The translations under genes and the position numbers were made by a program. From Pseudomonas sp. CROZ-RG-20F-R04-15 (lineage in GTDB: Bacteria; Pseudomonadota; Gammaproteobacteria; Pseudomonadales; Pseudomonadaceae): a stretch of 64,000 bases of DNA. Positions within the stretch are counted from its first letter, which is position 1; the number at the start of each line of letters is the position of its first letter. Shown here in pieces: positions 33,925 through 44,026 of this stretch. Below the pieces are notes generated by a model. The model was not told the origin of the DNA. It did not search any database and saw nothing but the letters and a program-made list of their open reading frames with translations. The stretch lies in NCBI RefSeq assembly GCF_022662375.1, contig NZ_JAKNQL010000012.1:1-64000 (forward strand), read 5' to 3'.

Positions 33925-34031
33925 GATCGTTCCCACGCTCCGCGTGGGAATGCCTCCCTCGACGCTCTGCGTCGGCTTCTGGGACGCAGAGCGTCCCTTG
34001 CTGCATTCCCACGCAGAGCGTGGGAACGATC
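33925..34031. repeat. Palindromic repeat element, copy 2
   Basis: Same family as 11911-12016, with identical terminal repeats GATCGTTCCCACGC/GCGTGGGAACGATC, the same inner hairpins, and only a few substitutions. Confidence 0.9.
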
Positions 34032-34064
34032 AATCTGCATTTTGTCTGAAGGACTCGGTCAAAC

Positions 34065-34091
34065 TGTGGGAGCGAGCCTGCTCGCGAAGAG
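34065..34091. repeat. Single REP element
   Basis: TGTGGGAGCGAGCCTGCTCG followed by CGAAGAGG. One copy without a facing partner, just beyond the palindromic element. Confidence 0.88.
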
Positions 34092-34125
34092 GCCAGCCTA
34101 AACACCACAAAACCTCCAGACACAA

Positions 34126-34160
34126 AAAAGCCCCGCCCGGCATACACCGGACAGGGCTTC
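34126..34160 (-). terminator. Terminator of acsA
   Basis: Minus strand: AAGCCCTGTCCGG...CCGGGCGGGGCTT with one small mismatch region, followed by TTTTTTG. It begins 18 bp past the acsA stop. Confidence 0.85.
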
Positions 34161-34177
34161 CTTTTCAGACCTGCTAC

Positions 34178-36133
<1,956 letters not shown>

Positions 36134-36596
36134 CTTTCCTACCTCGGTGTAATAGTTGTTTTTGTATGACCCTGTTGTAACGGGGCGGGGGCCATAGAAC
36201 CATTCGACGATGGTAGTAACAAGCCCCTACAAATCCTCCACCTACCCCGTTTACTTGCTAGACACCAACCTCCAAAACACCCCCGAACCCTGTGGGAGCT
36301 TGCCTGCAAGCGAATCAGACAACTCGGTCCCACAGACAAAACACCCGGTTATCAATCCCCATCTCAAGGGATTGTTACCAAATCCGCCAAAGGTGTTTAT
36401 CAAAACCCGCTCTGTTTACCCCCGCCCTACCTCCCTAAAATCCACCTCGCCGACAAGGCAAACGCGATTAACAACGTTACAGCCCCCACGAAGGCCGTTA
36501 ATCCAGCTCTCAAGTAATAACTGCAAACGATGAAGTTACACACGCAACCCATAAAGGTTGCGTGACCCCACTCGACCTCAAAAAGGTAAATTTGAA
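36134..36596. other. Divergent intergenic region of acsA and DUF2790 gene
   Basis: 463 bp, pyrimidine-rich on the plus strand and lower in GC than its flanks, holding the acsA promoter region, a degenerate REP at 36291-36315, and the leader of the downstream gene with the small palindrome CAACC-ATAAA-GGTTG (36546-36560). No further gene seen. Confidence 0.45.
36291..36315. repeat. Degenerate REP element
   Basis: TGTGGGAGCTTGCCTGCAAG followed by CGAAT is a diverged variant of the REP consensus, single copy. Confidence 0.75.
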
Positions 36597-36857
36597 ATGA
36601 AAGCTTTATTGGTTCTGGCCCTCAGCAGTCTGTGCGCAGCCGCCATGGCAGACGAGGTCCCGACTGATGTCGCACAGCAACAACCGGTGATCGAGGAATA
36701 CACTTACTCCACTCACCTGGACATCGCCAACGTTGTATCGATGAGTGAAATTCCCAACGTCTGCGAAGTAGTACCGGCAAAAATGGAGTACGACGACTCC
36801 AAAGGTCAGCGCCACATCCTGCGTTACAGCGTGATGGGCAACGGCTGCACTAATTGA
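36597..36857 (+). CDS. DUF2790 periplasmic protein
   Basis: 86 residues. Signal peptide MKALLVLALSSLCAAAMA, cut before DEVPT. The mature part contains YTYSTHLDIANVVSMSEIPNVC...VPAKMEYDDSKGQRHILRYSVMGNGC, the DUF2790 pattern common in pseudomonads, where such genes often respond to metals or copper stress. Two cysteines may form a disulfide. AAGG precedes the ATG. Function unknown; terminator at 36913. Confidence 0.88.
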   Translation: MKALLVLALSSLCAAAMADEVPTDVAQQQPVIEEYTYSTHLDIANVVSMSEIPNVCEVVPAKMEYDDSKGQRHILRYSVMGNGCTN

Positions 36858-36912
36858 TGATTCGAGACTGCACCGAATTGGATCTCTCAGCGCTTCATTG
36901 AGGGTCGATTCC

Positions 36913-36938
36913 AGCCCGACTTCGGTCGGGCTCAGTTG
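36913..36938 (+). terminator. Terminator of the DUF2790 gene
   Basis: AGCCCGA/TCGGGCT, a 7-bp stem with CTTCGG loop region, followed by a weak T-rich run (CAGTTGTGTTT). Confidence 0.7.
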
Positions 36939-36967
36939 TGTTTGAAACCGTCAGAAATGCTTGCAAA

Positions 36968-36983
36968 ACACTAGATGTAGTGA
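36968..36983 (+). promoter_or_regulatory. Candidate NrdR box
   Basis: ACACTAGATGTAGTGA matches the NrdR consensus acaCwAtATaTwGtgt at all six of its strongest positions and 13 of 16 overall. NrdR represses ribonucleotide reductase genes. Usually two boxes about 31 bp apart occur; no second was found by eye. Confidence 0.55.
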
Positions 36984-37333
36984 AAAACCCATTTTTTTGT
37001 TCGTTTTTTGAGCAAATTCACAATGGCGAGATTTTTACGAAAAAAAATCTATCCCCGGCAAAGCCCTGTAAACCCTCACTCTCGTCGAAAAACCACCCTC
37101 CCCGACCGCTCCATGCGCGGATTCGCCTCAGCACAGCCGTGTTTTTTTCCCTATAATGCCGCCCCATACGGGTCAGCAATATTCCCTTACAGGGAGCAAA
37201 AGCCATTCTGAAGCCCCGCAGCAGCGTTCAACGCTGATTGCGCCCATCAGAGGCTCTCGGAACCCGTCAAAATTTCTGTTTATTTGCCTGCGTGCATCGC
37301 TGCAAAAAACGACATCCAACGCGGTCTGTACGA

Positions 37334-37368
37334 CCGTGTGAAAAACCAACCAATCAGGTTTCACACGG
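37334..37368 (+). promoter_or_regulatory. Hairpin in the nrdB leader
   Basis: CCGTGTGAAA and TTTCACACGG form a perfect 10-bp stem with a 15-nt loop, ending 31 nt before the nrdB start. No T tract follows, so it is not a terminator. A role in mRNA stability or translation is possible. Confidence 0.5.
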
Positions 37369-37399
37369 GCACAGGCCCTCACGCAGGAGACGACACGTC

Positions 37400-38650
37400 A
37401 TGCTGAGCTGGGACGAATTCGACAAAGAAGACAGTGAAGTAGCAACCGTGAAAGGCGCCAACGCCGGCCACGCTACTGAAGCCAACATGGACCGCCTCGA
37501 CAACGCTGGCGGTGCCGCCGCGATCGAAGCCCGCGCCGTGACCGCCGACGATTCGGCCGCTGTCGCCCGCGCCAAGGCTGCACTGAACTCCCTCGACGTC
37601 GCCGAAGGCCTCGCCGAACTCGAAGGCGCCTCCGCCCGTGTCGCCGTTGACGAAAAGCGCATGATCAACTGCCGCGCCGACCTCAACCAACTCGTGCCAT
37701 TCAAGTACGACTGGGCCTGGCAGAAGTATCTGGACGGTTGCGCAAACCACTGGATGCCGCAAGAAGTCAACATGACCGCCGACATCGCCCTCTGGAAAGA
37801 CCCGGAAGGCCTGACCGACGACGAGCGCCGCATCGTCATGCGCAACCTCGGCTTCTTCTCCACCGCCGACTCCCTGGTTGCCAACAACCTGGTCCTGGCC
37901 GTGTACCGCCTGATCACCAACCCGGAATGCCGCCAGTACATCCTGCGTCAGGCTTTCGAAGAAGCGATCCACACCCACGCCTACCAGTACTGCATCGAAT
38001 CGCTGGCAATGGATGAAGGCGAGATCTTCAACATGTACCACGAGATCCCATCGGTCGCTAAAAAAGCCGCCTGGGGCCTGAAGTACACCCGCTCGATCTC
38101 CGATCCGAAGTTCGAAACCGGCACCCCGGACACCGACAAAGAGTTGCTGCGCAACCTGATCGCCTACTACTGCGTTCTGGAAGGCATCTTCTTCTACTGC
38201 GGCTTCACCCAAATCCTCTCCATGGGCCGCCGCAACAAAATGACCGGCGTCGCCGAGCAGTTCCAATACATCCTGCGCGACGAATCCATGCACCTGAACT
38301 TCGGCATCGACGTGATCAACCAGATCAAAATCGAAAACCCACACCTGTGGGATGCCGAGATGAAAGAAGAAGCGACCCAGATGATTCTGCAGGGTACGCA
38401 GTTGGAGATCGAATACGCGCGTGACACCATGCCTCGTGGGGTGTTGGGTATGAACGCGGCGATGATGGAGGATTATCTGAAGTTCATCGCTAACCGTCGT
38501 TTGAGCCAGATTGGTTTGAAGGAAGAGTATCCGGGGACTACGAATCCGTTCCCTTGGATGAGCGAGATTATGGACTTGAAGAAAGAGAAGAATTTCTTTG
38601 AGACTCGCGTGATTGAATACCAAACTGGTGGTGCGTTGAGCTGGGACTAA
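37400..38650 (+). CDS. nrdB: Ribonucleotide reductase class Ia, beta subunit NrdB
   Basis: Supplies the diferric-tyrosyl radical for reduction of ribonucleotides. 416 residues, with the ~70-residue N-terminal extension (MLSWDEFDKEDSEVATVKG...) typical of pseudomonads. FEEAIHTHAY carries iron ligands Glu and His and the radical Tyr four residues after the His (compare ETIHSRSY of E. coli). RDESMHLNFG carries the second Glu/His pair. The C-terminal tail (TGGALSWD) docks to NrdA. ATG at 37400 follows AGGAG. nrdA is not adjacent in this window, unlike in many genera. Confidence 0.96.
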   Translation: MLSWDEFDKEDSEVATVKGANAGHATEANMDRLDNAGGAAAIEARAVTADDSAAVARAKAALNSLDVAEGLAELEGASARVAVDEKRMINCRADLNQLVPFKYDWAWQKYLDGCANHWMPQEVNMTADIALWKDPEGLTDDERRIVMRNLGFFSTADSLVANNLVLAVYRLITNPECRQYILRQAFEEAIHTHAYQYCIESLAMDEGEIFNMYHEIPSVAKKAAWGLKYTRSISDPKFETGTPDTDKELLRNLIAYYCVLEGIFFYCGFTQILSMGRRNKMTGVAEQFQYILRDESMHLNFGIDVINQIKIENPHLWDAEMKEEATQMILQGTQLEIEYARDTMPRGVLGMNAAMMEDYLKFIANRRLSQIGLKEEYPGTTNPFPWMSEIMDLKKEKNFFETRVIEYQTGGALSWD

Positions 38651-38998
38651 TAGTCTCGCTCGGCACGATTTGACGATTGCTGCCTGAGTCGGCGAGTCGA
38701 GAAAGCAAAAAGCCCCGATCTGATCGGGGCTTTTTTATGGGCGATTGGTGAGCCCTTTTACGCCTACGTCACAGCGTTCAATCTCCTACAGCACTTACAG
38801 TCGCTTCCCATTGAAGCGTGCTGCGAGCACTACTAAGCTCTATCGCAGGTGCCTAAGAAACGCCCAACGTAGAAAGCTTGGTCAGTGACACAGACGTGTA
38901 ATTCGTCGGTGGCAACTGCTCTGCTCGTTGGGATTTCTTAAGTCCGCTCTACGTTGGGGTCAGGCCCTCCCAAAATCCATAACGTAGAGGTCATAGAT
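38651..38998. other. nrdB to BRO-gene intergenic region
   Basis: 348 bp holding the nrdB terminator and an 11-bp inverted repeat CCCAACGTAGA (38863-38873)/TCTACGTTGGG (38948-38958) that brackets 74 bp just before the BRO gene. No gene seen. GC drops here compared with nrdB. Confidence 0.45.
38709..38737 (+). terminator. Terminator of nrdB
   Basis: AGCCCCGATC/GATCGGGGCT, a perfect 10-bp stem with a 1-nt nominal loop (practically 3-5 nt), followed by TTTTTT. Confidence 0.93.
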
Positions 38999-39535
38999 AT
39001 GTCTCATCCATGCTCGGCAACTGTTTTCTCTCGCCACAACCTTTCTCTACATGCCCTTCTACTAGAAAACCAGCCCTGGTTCTCCGCCCGGGATGTTGGC
39101 CGTTTGATGGGCTTCCACCTCAATGATCGGGTGGTCAACAAGCTAGATAGCGATCAACGCCGGGTCATGTGGATTAAGTACTTTCGAGAACCAGAACAGC
39201 ATCTGATGCTCAGTGAGTCTGGGGTGTACGCGCTGTTGGTCTATCACTACGTTCCGGGGAATCGGTTGTTGCGTGAGTGGTTGACCAACGAGGTCGTGCC
39301 AACCTTGCGCGATGCGCAGGATTCAGGAGATTCAAATCGGCCAATGTTGAGTTTGTTGGATTGGCCGGAGATGTCTTTGAGTTTGCTGCATTGGCAAGAT
39401 GAGGGCTGGATTCGGCTGCGGGATATGCCTCACCTGTTAAATGATCAGCCGCAGCGGAGAGCAACTACGATTCGACCTTGGTGGCGACGAGTTGCTCAGG
39501 CACTCCAATCTTCGAGGCGCTATATGGCTAGGTGA
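38999..39535 (+). CDS. BRO-N domain (phage antirepressor-like) protein
   Basis: 178 residues. Residues ~10-105 match the BRO-N/antirepressor fold: FSRHNLSLHALLLENQPWFSARDVGRLMGF...DSDQRRVMWIKYFREPEQHLMLSESGVYALLVYHYVPGNRLLREWLTNEVVPTLR. The C-terminal part ends in a basic segment (TIRPWWRRVAQALQSSRRYMAR). BRO-N domains occur in phages and in stand-alone chromosomal DNA-binding proteins. ATG at 38999 follows GAGG. It is convergent with the SRA-HNH gene and probably entered with it. Role unknown. Confidence 0.8.
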   Translation: MSHPCSATVFSRHNLSLHALLLENQPWFSARDVGRLMGFHLNDRVVNKLDSDQRRVMWIKYFREPEQHLMLSESGVYALLVYHYVPGNRLLREWLTNEVVPTLRDAQDSGDSNRPMLSLLDWPEMSLSLLHWQDEGWIRLRDMPHLLNDQPQRRATTIRPWWRRVAQALQSSRRYMAR

Positions 39536-39668
39536 CGTGTTAATAGGAGCACTTGCAAGCCCCCACGACTCTTCACAAGAAGTTCATGACAGCCATCCAA
39601 TATCGACCGAGGGATTGCACCCTCGGCGATCGTATGGGTGCGAAAAAGAACAACCGTGAATGGAATAC

Positions 39669-40766
39669 TCAACCTTCAATTGCTTCCAACCGAAGCTTCA
39701 ATCTCTGATTCACCAATGCGCCATGCACCCCAGAGTGAATTTCCCGATGACAACTTGGACATACAGCTGCCACATACCGTGGGTGGTCTAAACCACCATC
39801 GGAGAGCCTATTCACATGATGCGGTTCTAAATAAGGGGTGCCATCTTTCTTCAAGAACGGAGCTGGCATCTCACAGCTTTCACATATTCCCTGAGCACGC
39901 ATCAATACGTAAAACGAGACCTTCCGGCTACGCTGATAAATCTTACGCGGGGCGGATTGCCCGACTCCATCACTGGCAAGCTTACACGCAGCCAGCGCGA
40001 TCAGCCGCGCAGCAGCCAGAGACTCGGGAAGGTCAGCCTTATCCTCGTCCTCGTCACCAACTTCAATCGTTCCGCCAGAAATACCGACCGGGACTAGTCG
40101 AAAAACAATAGCCGCACGATCCCGGCCAGTTACATCCGGTTGAGTTCGCGTGAACATATCAGCACAAGAAAACTCACCCACATAAGCGCAGCCTTTACCT
40201 TTGCCGAGTGACTTGAACAAATGCAGTGCTCGGCCATCCACGGCATGTTCAGCAATGGCGCGGTTGCCACGAGTCAAAGTCATCGCACCTCGCTGTCCTT
40301 CACCCGTGTAAAGGTAGGCGCCGTCGTCCCAACGATCTGCATAACCGTATTGTTCACCGCTATCGCCAGTGAACAAAAAAATCACTGGATAGATAGCTGA
40401 CGCTGCAATGCCACTTTGCCGACTACCGCCGAACGCACCATTAATTTCAGTTTTTCGATCGTAAACAGCCCCCGGCGTGAACTGCAACACAAGCTCACCT
40501 TCTTCACGAGGTAACTCCACAATAGTGAAGCCTCGCTTCTTAAGGTAACTGTTGGTCGGATGCCCACCCGAAAAATCGCCTGCCGCAATGCCAGTCGCCA
40601 AAGAGACAATTTTCTTCGCTGGATACAGGACCCCGCCCGCGTTAATGGCATAACGATGCGATTGGTTTTTTTCCCAGCCTTTCCACTCAGGCCTACTCCG
40701 AAATTTGTGATCAAACTCCAGCATCGCGCTGCCTATTCGTTCCTTCGAGACCGCTTTGATCACCAC
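39669..40766 (-). CDS. ScoMcrA-like SRA-HNH endonuclease (putative type IV restriction enzyme)
   Basis: 365 residues. The N-terminal ~85 residues (KFRSRPEWKGWEKNQSHRYAINAGGVLYPAKKIVSLATG) resemble the head domain of McrA-type proteins. The middle, IYPVIFLFTGDSGEQYGYADRWDDGAYLYTGEGQRGAMTL, has the YG-W-x-DG-Y-YTGEGQ pattern of SRA-like modified-base readers. The C-terminus is an HNH nuclease: CESC, then YLEPHHVNRLSDGG, CPSCHREIHSG (zinc cysteines and catalytic His). Such enzymes cut DNA with modified bases or phosphorothioates. The call is by pattern. GTG start at 40766 with AAGGG upstream; an ATG at codon 15 is an alternative. Confidence 0.8.
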   Translation of the reverse strand: MVIKAVSKERIGSAMLEFDHKFRSRPEWKGWEKNQSHRYAINAGGVLYPAKKIVSLATGIAAGDFSGGHPTNSYLKKRGFTIVELPREEGELVLQFTPGAVYDRKTEINGAFGGSRQSGIAASAIYPVIFLFTGDSGEQYGYADRWDDGAYLYTGEGQRGAMTLTRGNRAIAEHAVDGRALHLFKSLGKGKGCAYVGEFSCADMFTRTQPDVTGRDRAAIVFRLVPVGISGGTIEVGDEDEDKADLPESLAAARLIALAACKLASDGVGQSAPRKIYQRSRKVSFYVLMRAQGICESCEMPAPFLKKDGTPYLEPHHVNRLSDGGLDHPRYVAAVCPSCHREIHSGVHGALVNQRLKLRLEAIEG

Positions 40767-40954
40767 GAGTGCCGCCCTTTGTAGTCAATGGCTGTAGGAA
40801 AATTCCTATAGTCGCCAAACTCCAAAAGGGTTTCAATACATGACAGAGCAAAGAGCCACTATTTCTATGCGTTGCCTTTAATATCGGCGTGCTCCCCCTA
40901 ACTCGTTTACTCGTCTTAACACGCCATCTTCTCCTCAAGGATCCGAGCCCCACC

Positions 40955-41944
40955 ATGAAATTCGATCTCGCCTACTGCCTCAGCCTCGACGACAAGTTGT
41001 CGATCTATGATGTTCGCGATCTCAATTTCGATGAGACGGTGGCGTTCGACTCTGCGAAGGAACACTTCCAGTGCCCCAACGATGCCTGTCGTTCGGCGTT
41101 CGAGGCTTCCAACGAGTTGGGTACGTTCAACGCCAAGAACGTGAATTACGTGCGCACGCCGCATTTCAAGAATCTGCCCACTACGCAGCATGTGGCGGGT
41201 TGTCCGTATGTGAGTTTGAAGGCTTCAGCGTCTGGCGTTGAGACGGCGGATGGCGAGGTGGATGACGGGCGTGAGGAGCACTTCCCATCAGAGTTGTTGC
41301 TGACCCGGCGTGAGTATGTGCGCAAGCCTGTCGCGCCAGCGGGGGCGGCGGATGTGTTGCGCGATGAACCGGTGCGGGCGGCGGCGGATAGTGGTAAAGA
41401 GTCGGCGGGGCGTGAGTCGGCGCCGGACAAGACCAGTGTGTTTGCGCATCCGGTGGAGTGTTTTGTTTCCAACTTCGCGGACAAGGAGTTGCTCAAGCGC
41501 ATGCCGTTGAAGGTCGGCGAGCATTCGGCGCCGTACAGTTCGTTCTTCAAGAAGATCGAGTATCTGACGGACAACAAGGGGCTGATTTACTGGGGGCGGA
41601 TCAAGAAGATCGAGGACTTCCACAGCGGCGCCAGTTTTCGCATCGATTTCGAGGACAAGGTCTGGTTCAAGAAGCCCGAGGACAGCAAGAAGAAGCCGTA
41701 TCCGGTCAGTGTTTATCTGAACAAGAAGCTGATCGACAACTACCGCAAGCGCAAGGCGTTTCTGGAGGAGATCAAGCACGCGGTGGACAGCGACAAGGCG
41801 TTGTTCTGTTTCTTCTATGGGGTGACGCCGGAGTTGAAGCAGGTGCCTGGCAAGAAGAACCCCGAAAAGCCTTTCGAGGTCTTCAATGCCAATATCGAGA
41901 ATCTGGATCACTTCATTATTCGCGAAGCGCCGGGGCTGGAGTGA
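40955..41944 (+). CDS. Unknown protein with CoiA-like N-terminal zinc finger
   Basis: 329 residues, unrecognised. The N-terminal region has C40-x4-C45, HFKN (about 70) and H79-x3-C83 (HVAGC), a Cys/His arrangement like the zinc-ribbon that opens CoiA-like nucleases. A charged, low-complexity linker (about 95-165) follows. The C-terminal part (HPVECFVSNFADKELLKRMPLKV...YWGRIKKIEDFHSGASFRIDFEDKVWFKK) is lysine-rich and may be a compact nucleic-acid-binding domain. Chosen ATG lies after a weak CAAGGATC site. It is divergent from the SRA-HNH gene. Function unknown. Confidence 0.65.
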   Translation: MKFDLAYCLSLDDKLSIYDVRDLNFDETVAFDSAKEHFQCPNDACRSAFEASNELGTFNAKNVNYVRTPHFKNLPTTQHVAGCPYVSLKASASGVETADGEVDDGREEHFPSELLLTRREYVRKPVAPAGAADVLRDEPVRAAADSGKESAGRESAPDKTSVFAHPVECFVSNFADKELLKRMPLKVGEHSAPYSSFFKKIEYLTDNKGLIYWGRIKKIEDFHSGASFRIDFEDKVWFKKPEDSKKKPYPVSVYLNKKLIDNYRKRKAFLEEIKHAVDSDKALFCFFYGVTPELKQVPGKKNPEKPFEVFNANIENLDHFIIREAPGLE

Positions 41945-41947
41945 TGG

Positions 41948-43138
41948 TTAGCCCTGGGGTAGTTGCAGGTTGACGGCGCCGGGGTGTTGTTTGACGAGGG
42001 AGTACGGCAGGATCGACCAGTCAGGACTGTCGCAAGAGCGCTGCACGCGGGCGAAGTAGGCGCCGAGGTACAAGCCCTTCTCGGTGAAGTACCAAGGTGA
42101 AGTGCCCCAGATGCTCTCATCCTGGAAATTGCAGTCGTCATCTCCCGTCGGTGTCTTCATTTCTGTGGGGTACAGGGCGGTGAATTGCTTGATCACCCAA
42201 GGCACCAACTCTTTGCTTACGTATTGATAGCGCGCGTTACTTTCGGCCTCGCTCAGCGGTTTGTCGCCCAGGCTGTCGCGCTCGGCATGCAAAATCGGCG
42301 TGCCCTTACCTACCCAAAAGACATCTTCGAGTGACAACGGGTGGCCGGTTTTTACATCGATGTTGAGGGGTGAGTCGCCGAAGTCGGGATGCGCGCCGCC
42401 GCAGTAATAGCTGGTCGAGATGTTCAGGCTGACCACGGCTGGCGAGATCATTTTCGGTTCTGCCTGTTGCATGAATTCGACGTTTTCGCCGCCCTGCAAC
42501 TGGCAGCTGTGGTAACTGATGACTTCATTCCAGAGGCGCCCGAGCAACTGCTGGTTAACCCGTTGCTGATCATCTTTCGACAATCCGGACTCCACGCTGA
42601 ACAGCGAAATCTTTGTCTCGGGCTCGGTCCACCATTGCAGGTCATAGCCCATGAAGTTTTCTTTTTTCGCCGGTTTGAGCTTGAGTCCCTGCAGGCGCAG
42701 ATACTCGTAGGGCTCGCCATTGGGCAGTGCGGCAATGAACGGCAAAGTTGCTGAGGTGGGCGCGGGAAGTTTGGCCTCGGTGAACTTCACCGGCAGTTTC
42801 TTGCCCTGCGGACTTTGCCATTCGCCCTGCCAGCCGCTGCCGGTTTCTTCCAGCTTCAAGGTCGGCAGCGGCTTGTCGTCACCGTAGCGGTTATTGCCTT
42901 CGACGAGGCTCAGCGTGCTGTCCTGTAGCGAACCGCTGAGTGCCAGGTCGCGATGATATTTCTCGTAGAAATACCGCCCAGTCACTTCATCCGGCTGCGT
43001 GGTGTTGAGCTCCACGACAATCGGTGTTTTACCCAGCGTACCGGTAAACACGCGCCGGCCATCTTCGGCATGGGCAGTGGAAATCAGTGTGAGCAGCGCC
43101 GCGGCATATGGCGCCAGGCGCATCAGTCCCTTGAGCAT
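41948..43138 (-). CDS. Exported DUF3298/RsiV-like protein, cassette member A1
   Basis: 396 residues. Signal peptide MLKGLMRLAPYAAALLTLISTAHA. The N-terminal repeat-like beta region (VFTGTLGKTPIVVELNT) is followed by a C-terminal domain with SYYCGGAHPDFGDSPLNIDVKTGHPLSLEDVF, the DUF3298-type pattern seen in RsiV. There are several cysteines, so it is probably periplasmic and disulfide-bonded. It is paralogous to the gene at 44027 over the whole length. Function unknown; lies last in the set B2-A2-B1-A1. Confidence 0.75.
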   Translation of the reverse strand: MLKGLMRLAPYAAALLTLISTAHAEDGRRVFTGTLGKTPIVVELNTTQPDEVTGRYFYEKYHRDLALSGSLQDSTLSLVEGNNRYGDDKPLPTLKLEETGSGWQGEWQSPQGKKLPVKFTEAKLPAPTSATLPFIAALPNGEPYEYLRLQGLKLKPAKKENFMGYDLQWWTEPETKISLFSVESGLSKDDQQRVNQQLLGRLWNEVISYHSCQLQGGENVEFMQQAEPKMISPAVVSLNISTSYYCGGAHPDFGDSPLNIDVKTGHPLSLEDVFWVGKGTPILHAERDSLGDKPLSEAESNARYQYVSKELVPWVIKQFTALYPTEMKTPTGDDDCNFQDESIWGTSPWYFTEKGLYLGAYFARVQRSCDSPDWSILPYSLVKQHPGAVNLQLPQG

Positions 43139-43224
43139 GAATCAATCCTTGAAGGAGTCGGAGGTCGCGTCGGCACACAGGCGCCGACGCTGAAAAATAC
43201 GCTGCGGATTATGGCGGGGGCGGA

Positions 43225-43944
43225 TTAACTATTCGAGTTTTCTTGCTCGTACTTTTCAAGCCAGGCTTTGCGCTCGAGGGCCGCAATTTCCCGAACCATT
43301 TGTTGACGACGCTCCTTGGCAGCATGAAGCTGGACGTCATCAAGAAAACAGTAATGACGCAGCCAGTGAAGCGCCATTTCCTCATTCGGAAAATAGTAAG
43401 ACTTGGCGCCCTTGCTGTTCCTCGGCGTGTCATTCATTTGCTCGTCAAATACCATCGCTGTGATTTCATCCGGTGGCAAAGACCCCGTATGGGCGACCTT
43501 GTCCTGAAAAATCCACGCAACCTCATCAATATGTTTTTGCGCGCTGCGATGGCTACGCCGATAGAACCGTTGATGCTCACAAGTCTGTTTCAGCCGCGCC
43601 AACATCAACTCAGGGTTAAGCCACTGCCCGAGGTCATGATGATGTGCGTTGATCACTATCCCCTTGACCCAACGATCCACAAATCGATCAACAAAGTCTT
43701 CTGTGTCAGCCTTTTTCGCATCAGCGAAAATCAGGCAATAGCGGGTTTTTATGTGAATGGCCAGCAGCACGTGCTTGCGTTGTACCGTTATCGCGTGCAC
43801 CAGCCACTGCTCATCAGCGCCGTTCGACTCATCATCTTCAATGATGGAGGACGGCGGATTAGTGTCCACCGGCGTGATCTTTTTGCCTTTGTGAACACGG
43901 CTGAAAAACTTGCTGGCGGCTTCGGTGCAGTTAAAGATCAGCAT
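43225..43944 (-). CDS. DUF6933-like cytosolic protein, cassette member B1
   Basis: 239 residues starting MLIFNCTEAASKFFSRVHKGK, no signal peptide. EQWLVHAITVQRKHVLLAIHIKTRYCLIFADAKK fits the small beta domain of DUF6933 (CT...L..W.....RRK.LL). A helical C-terminus follows (YRRSHRSAQKHIDEVAWIFQD...HWLRHYCFLDD), ending in a charged coil. Strongly similar to B2 at 45270. Precedes A1 by 86 bp. Function unknown. Confidence 0.72.
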   Translation of the reverse strand: MLIFNCTEAASKFFSRVHKGKKITPVDTNPPSSIIEDDESNGADEQWLVHAITVQRKHVLLAIHIKTRYCLIFADAKKADTEDFVDRFVDRWVKGIVINAHHHDLGQWLNPELMLARLKQTCEHQRFYRRSHRSAQKHIDEVAWIFQDKVAHTGSLPPDEITAMVFDEQMNDTPRNSKGAKSYYFPNEEMALHWLRHYCFLDDVQLHAAKERRQQMVREIAALERKAWLEKYEQENSNS

Positions 43945-44026
43945 GTAGGCCCCATGTGATTTCTAGAGAAAAGAAACATATTCTTGCGAACACGCTGACT
44001 GATTCCAACCCCCTTCGACGCGCGAA

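Larger units (their letters stand above)
33416..34177. other. aotJ-acsA intergenic region
   Basis: 762 bp without a supported gene. It contains the aotJ leader and ArgR half-site, an unassigned stretch at 33620-33900 with a small GC hairpin (GCCCCGTCGCGGGGC, 33821-33836), the second 107-bp palindromic element, a single REP and the acsA terminator. Two short open frames near 33.7 kb have no recognisable product. Confidence 0.5.
36858..37399. other. Long leader/promoter region of nrdB
   Basis: 542 bp between the DUF2790 gene and nrdB. It contains a terminator, a NrdR-box match, an AT-rich tract (36985-37045), a possible -10 TATAAT at 37152-37157, and a hairpin close to the nrdB start. No nrdA is present here. 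Confidence 0.5.
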
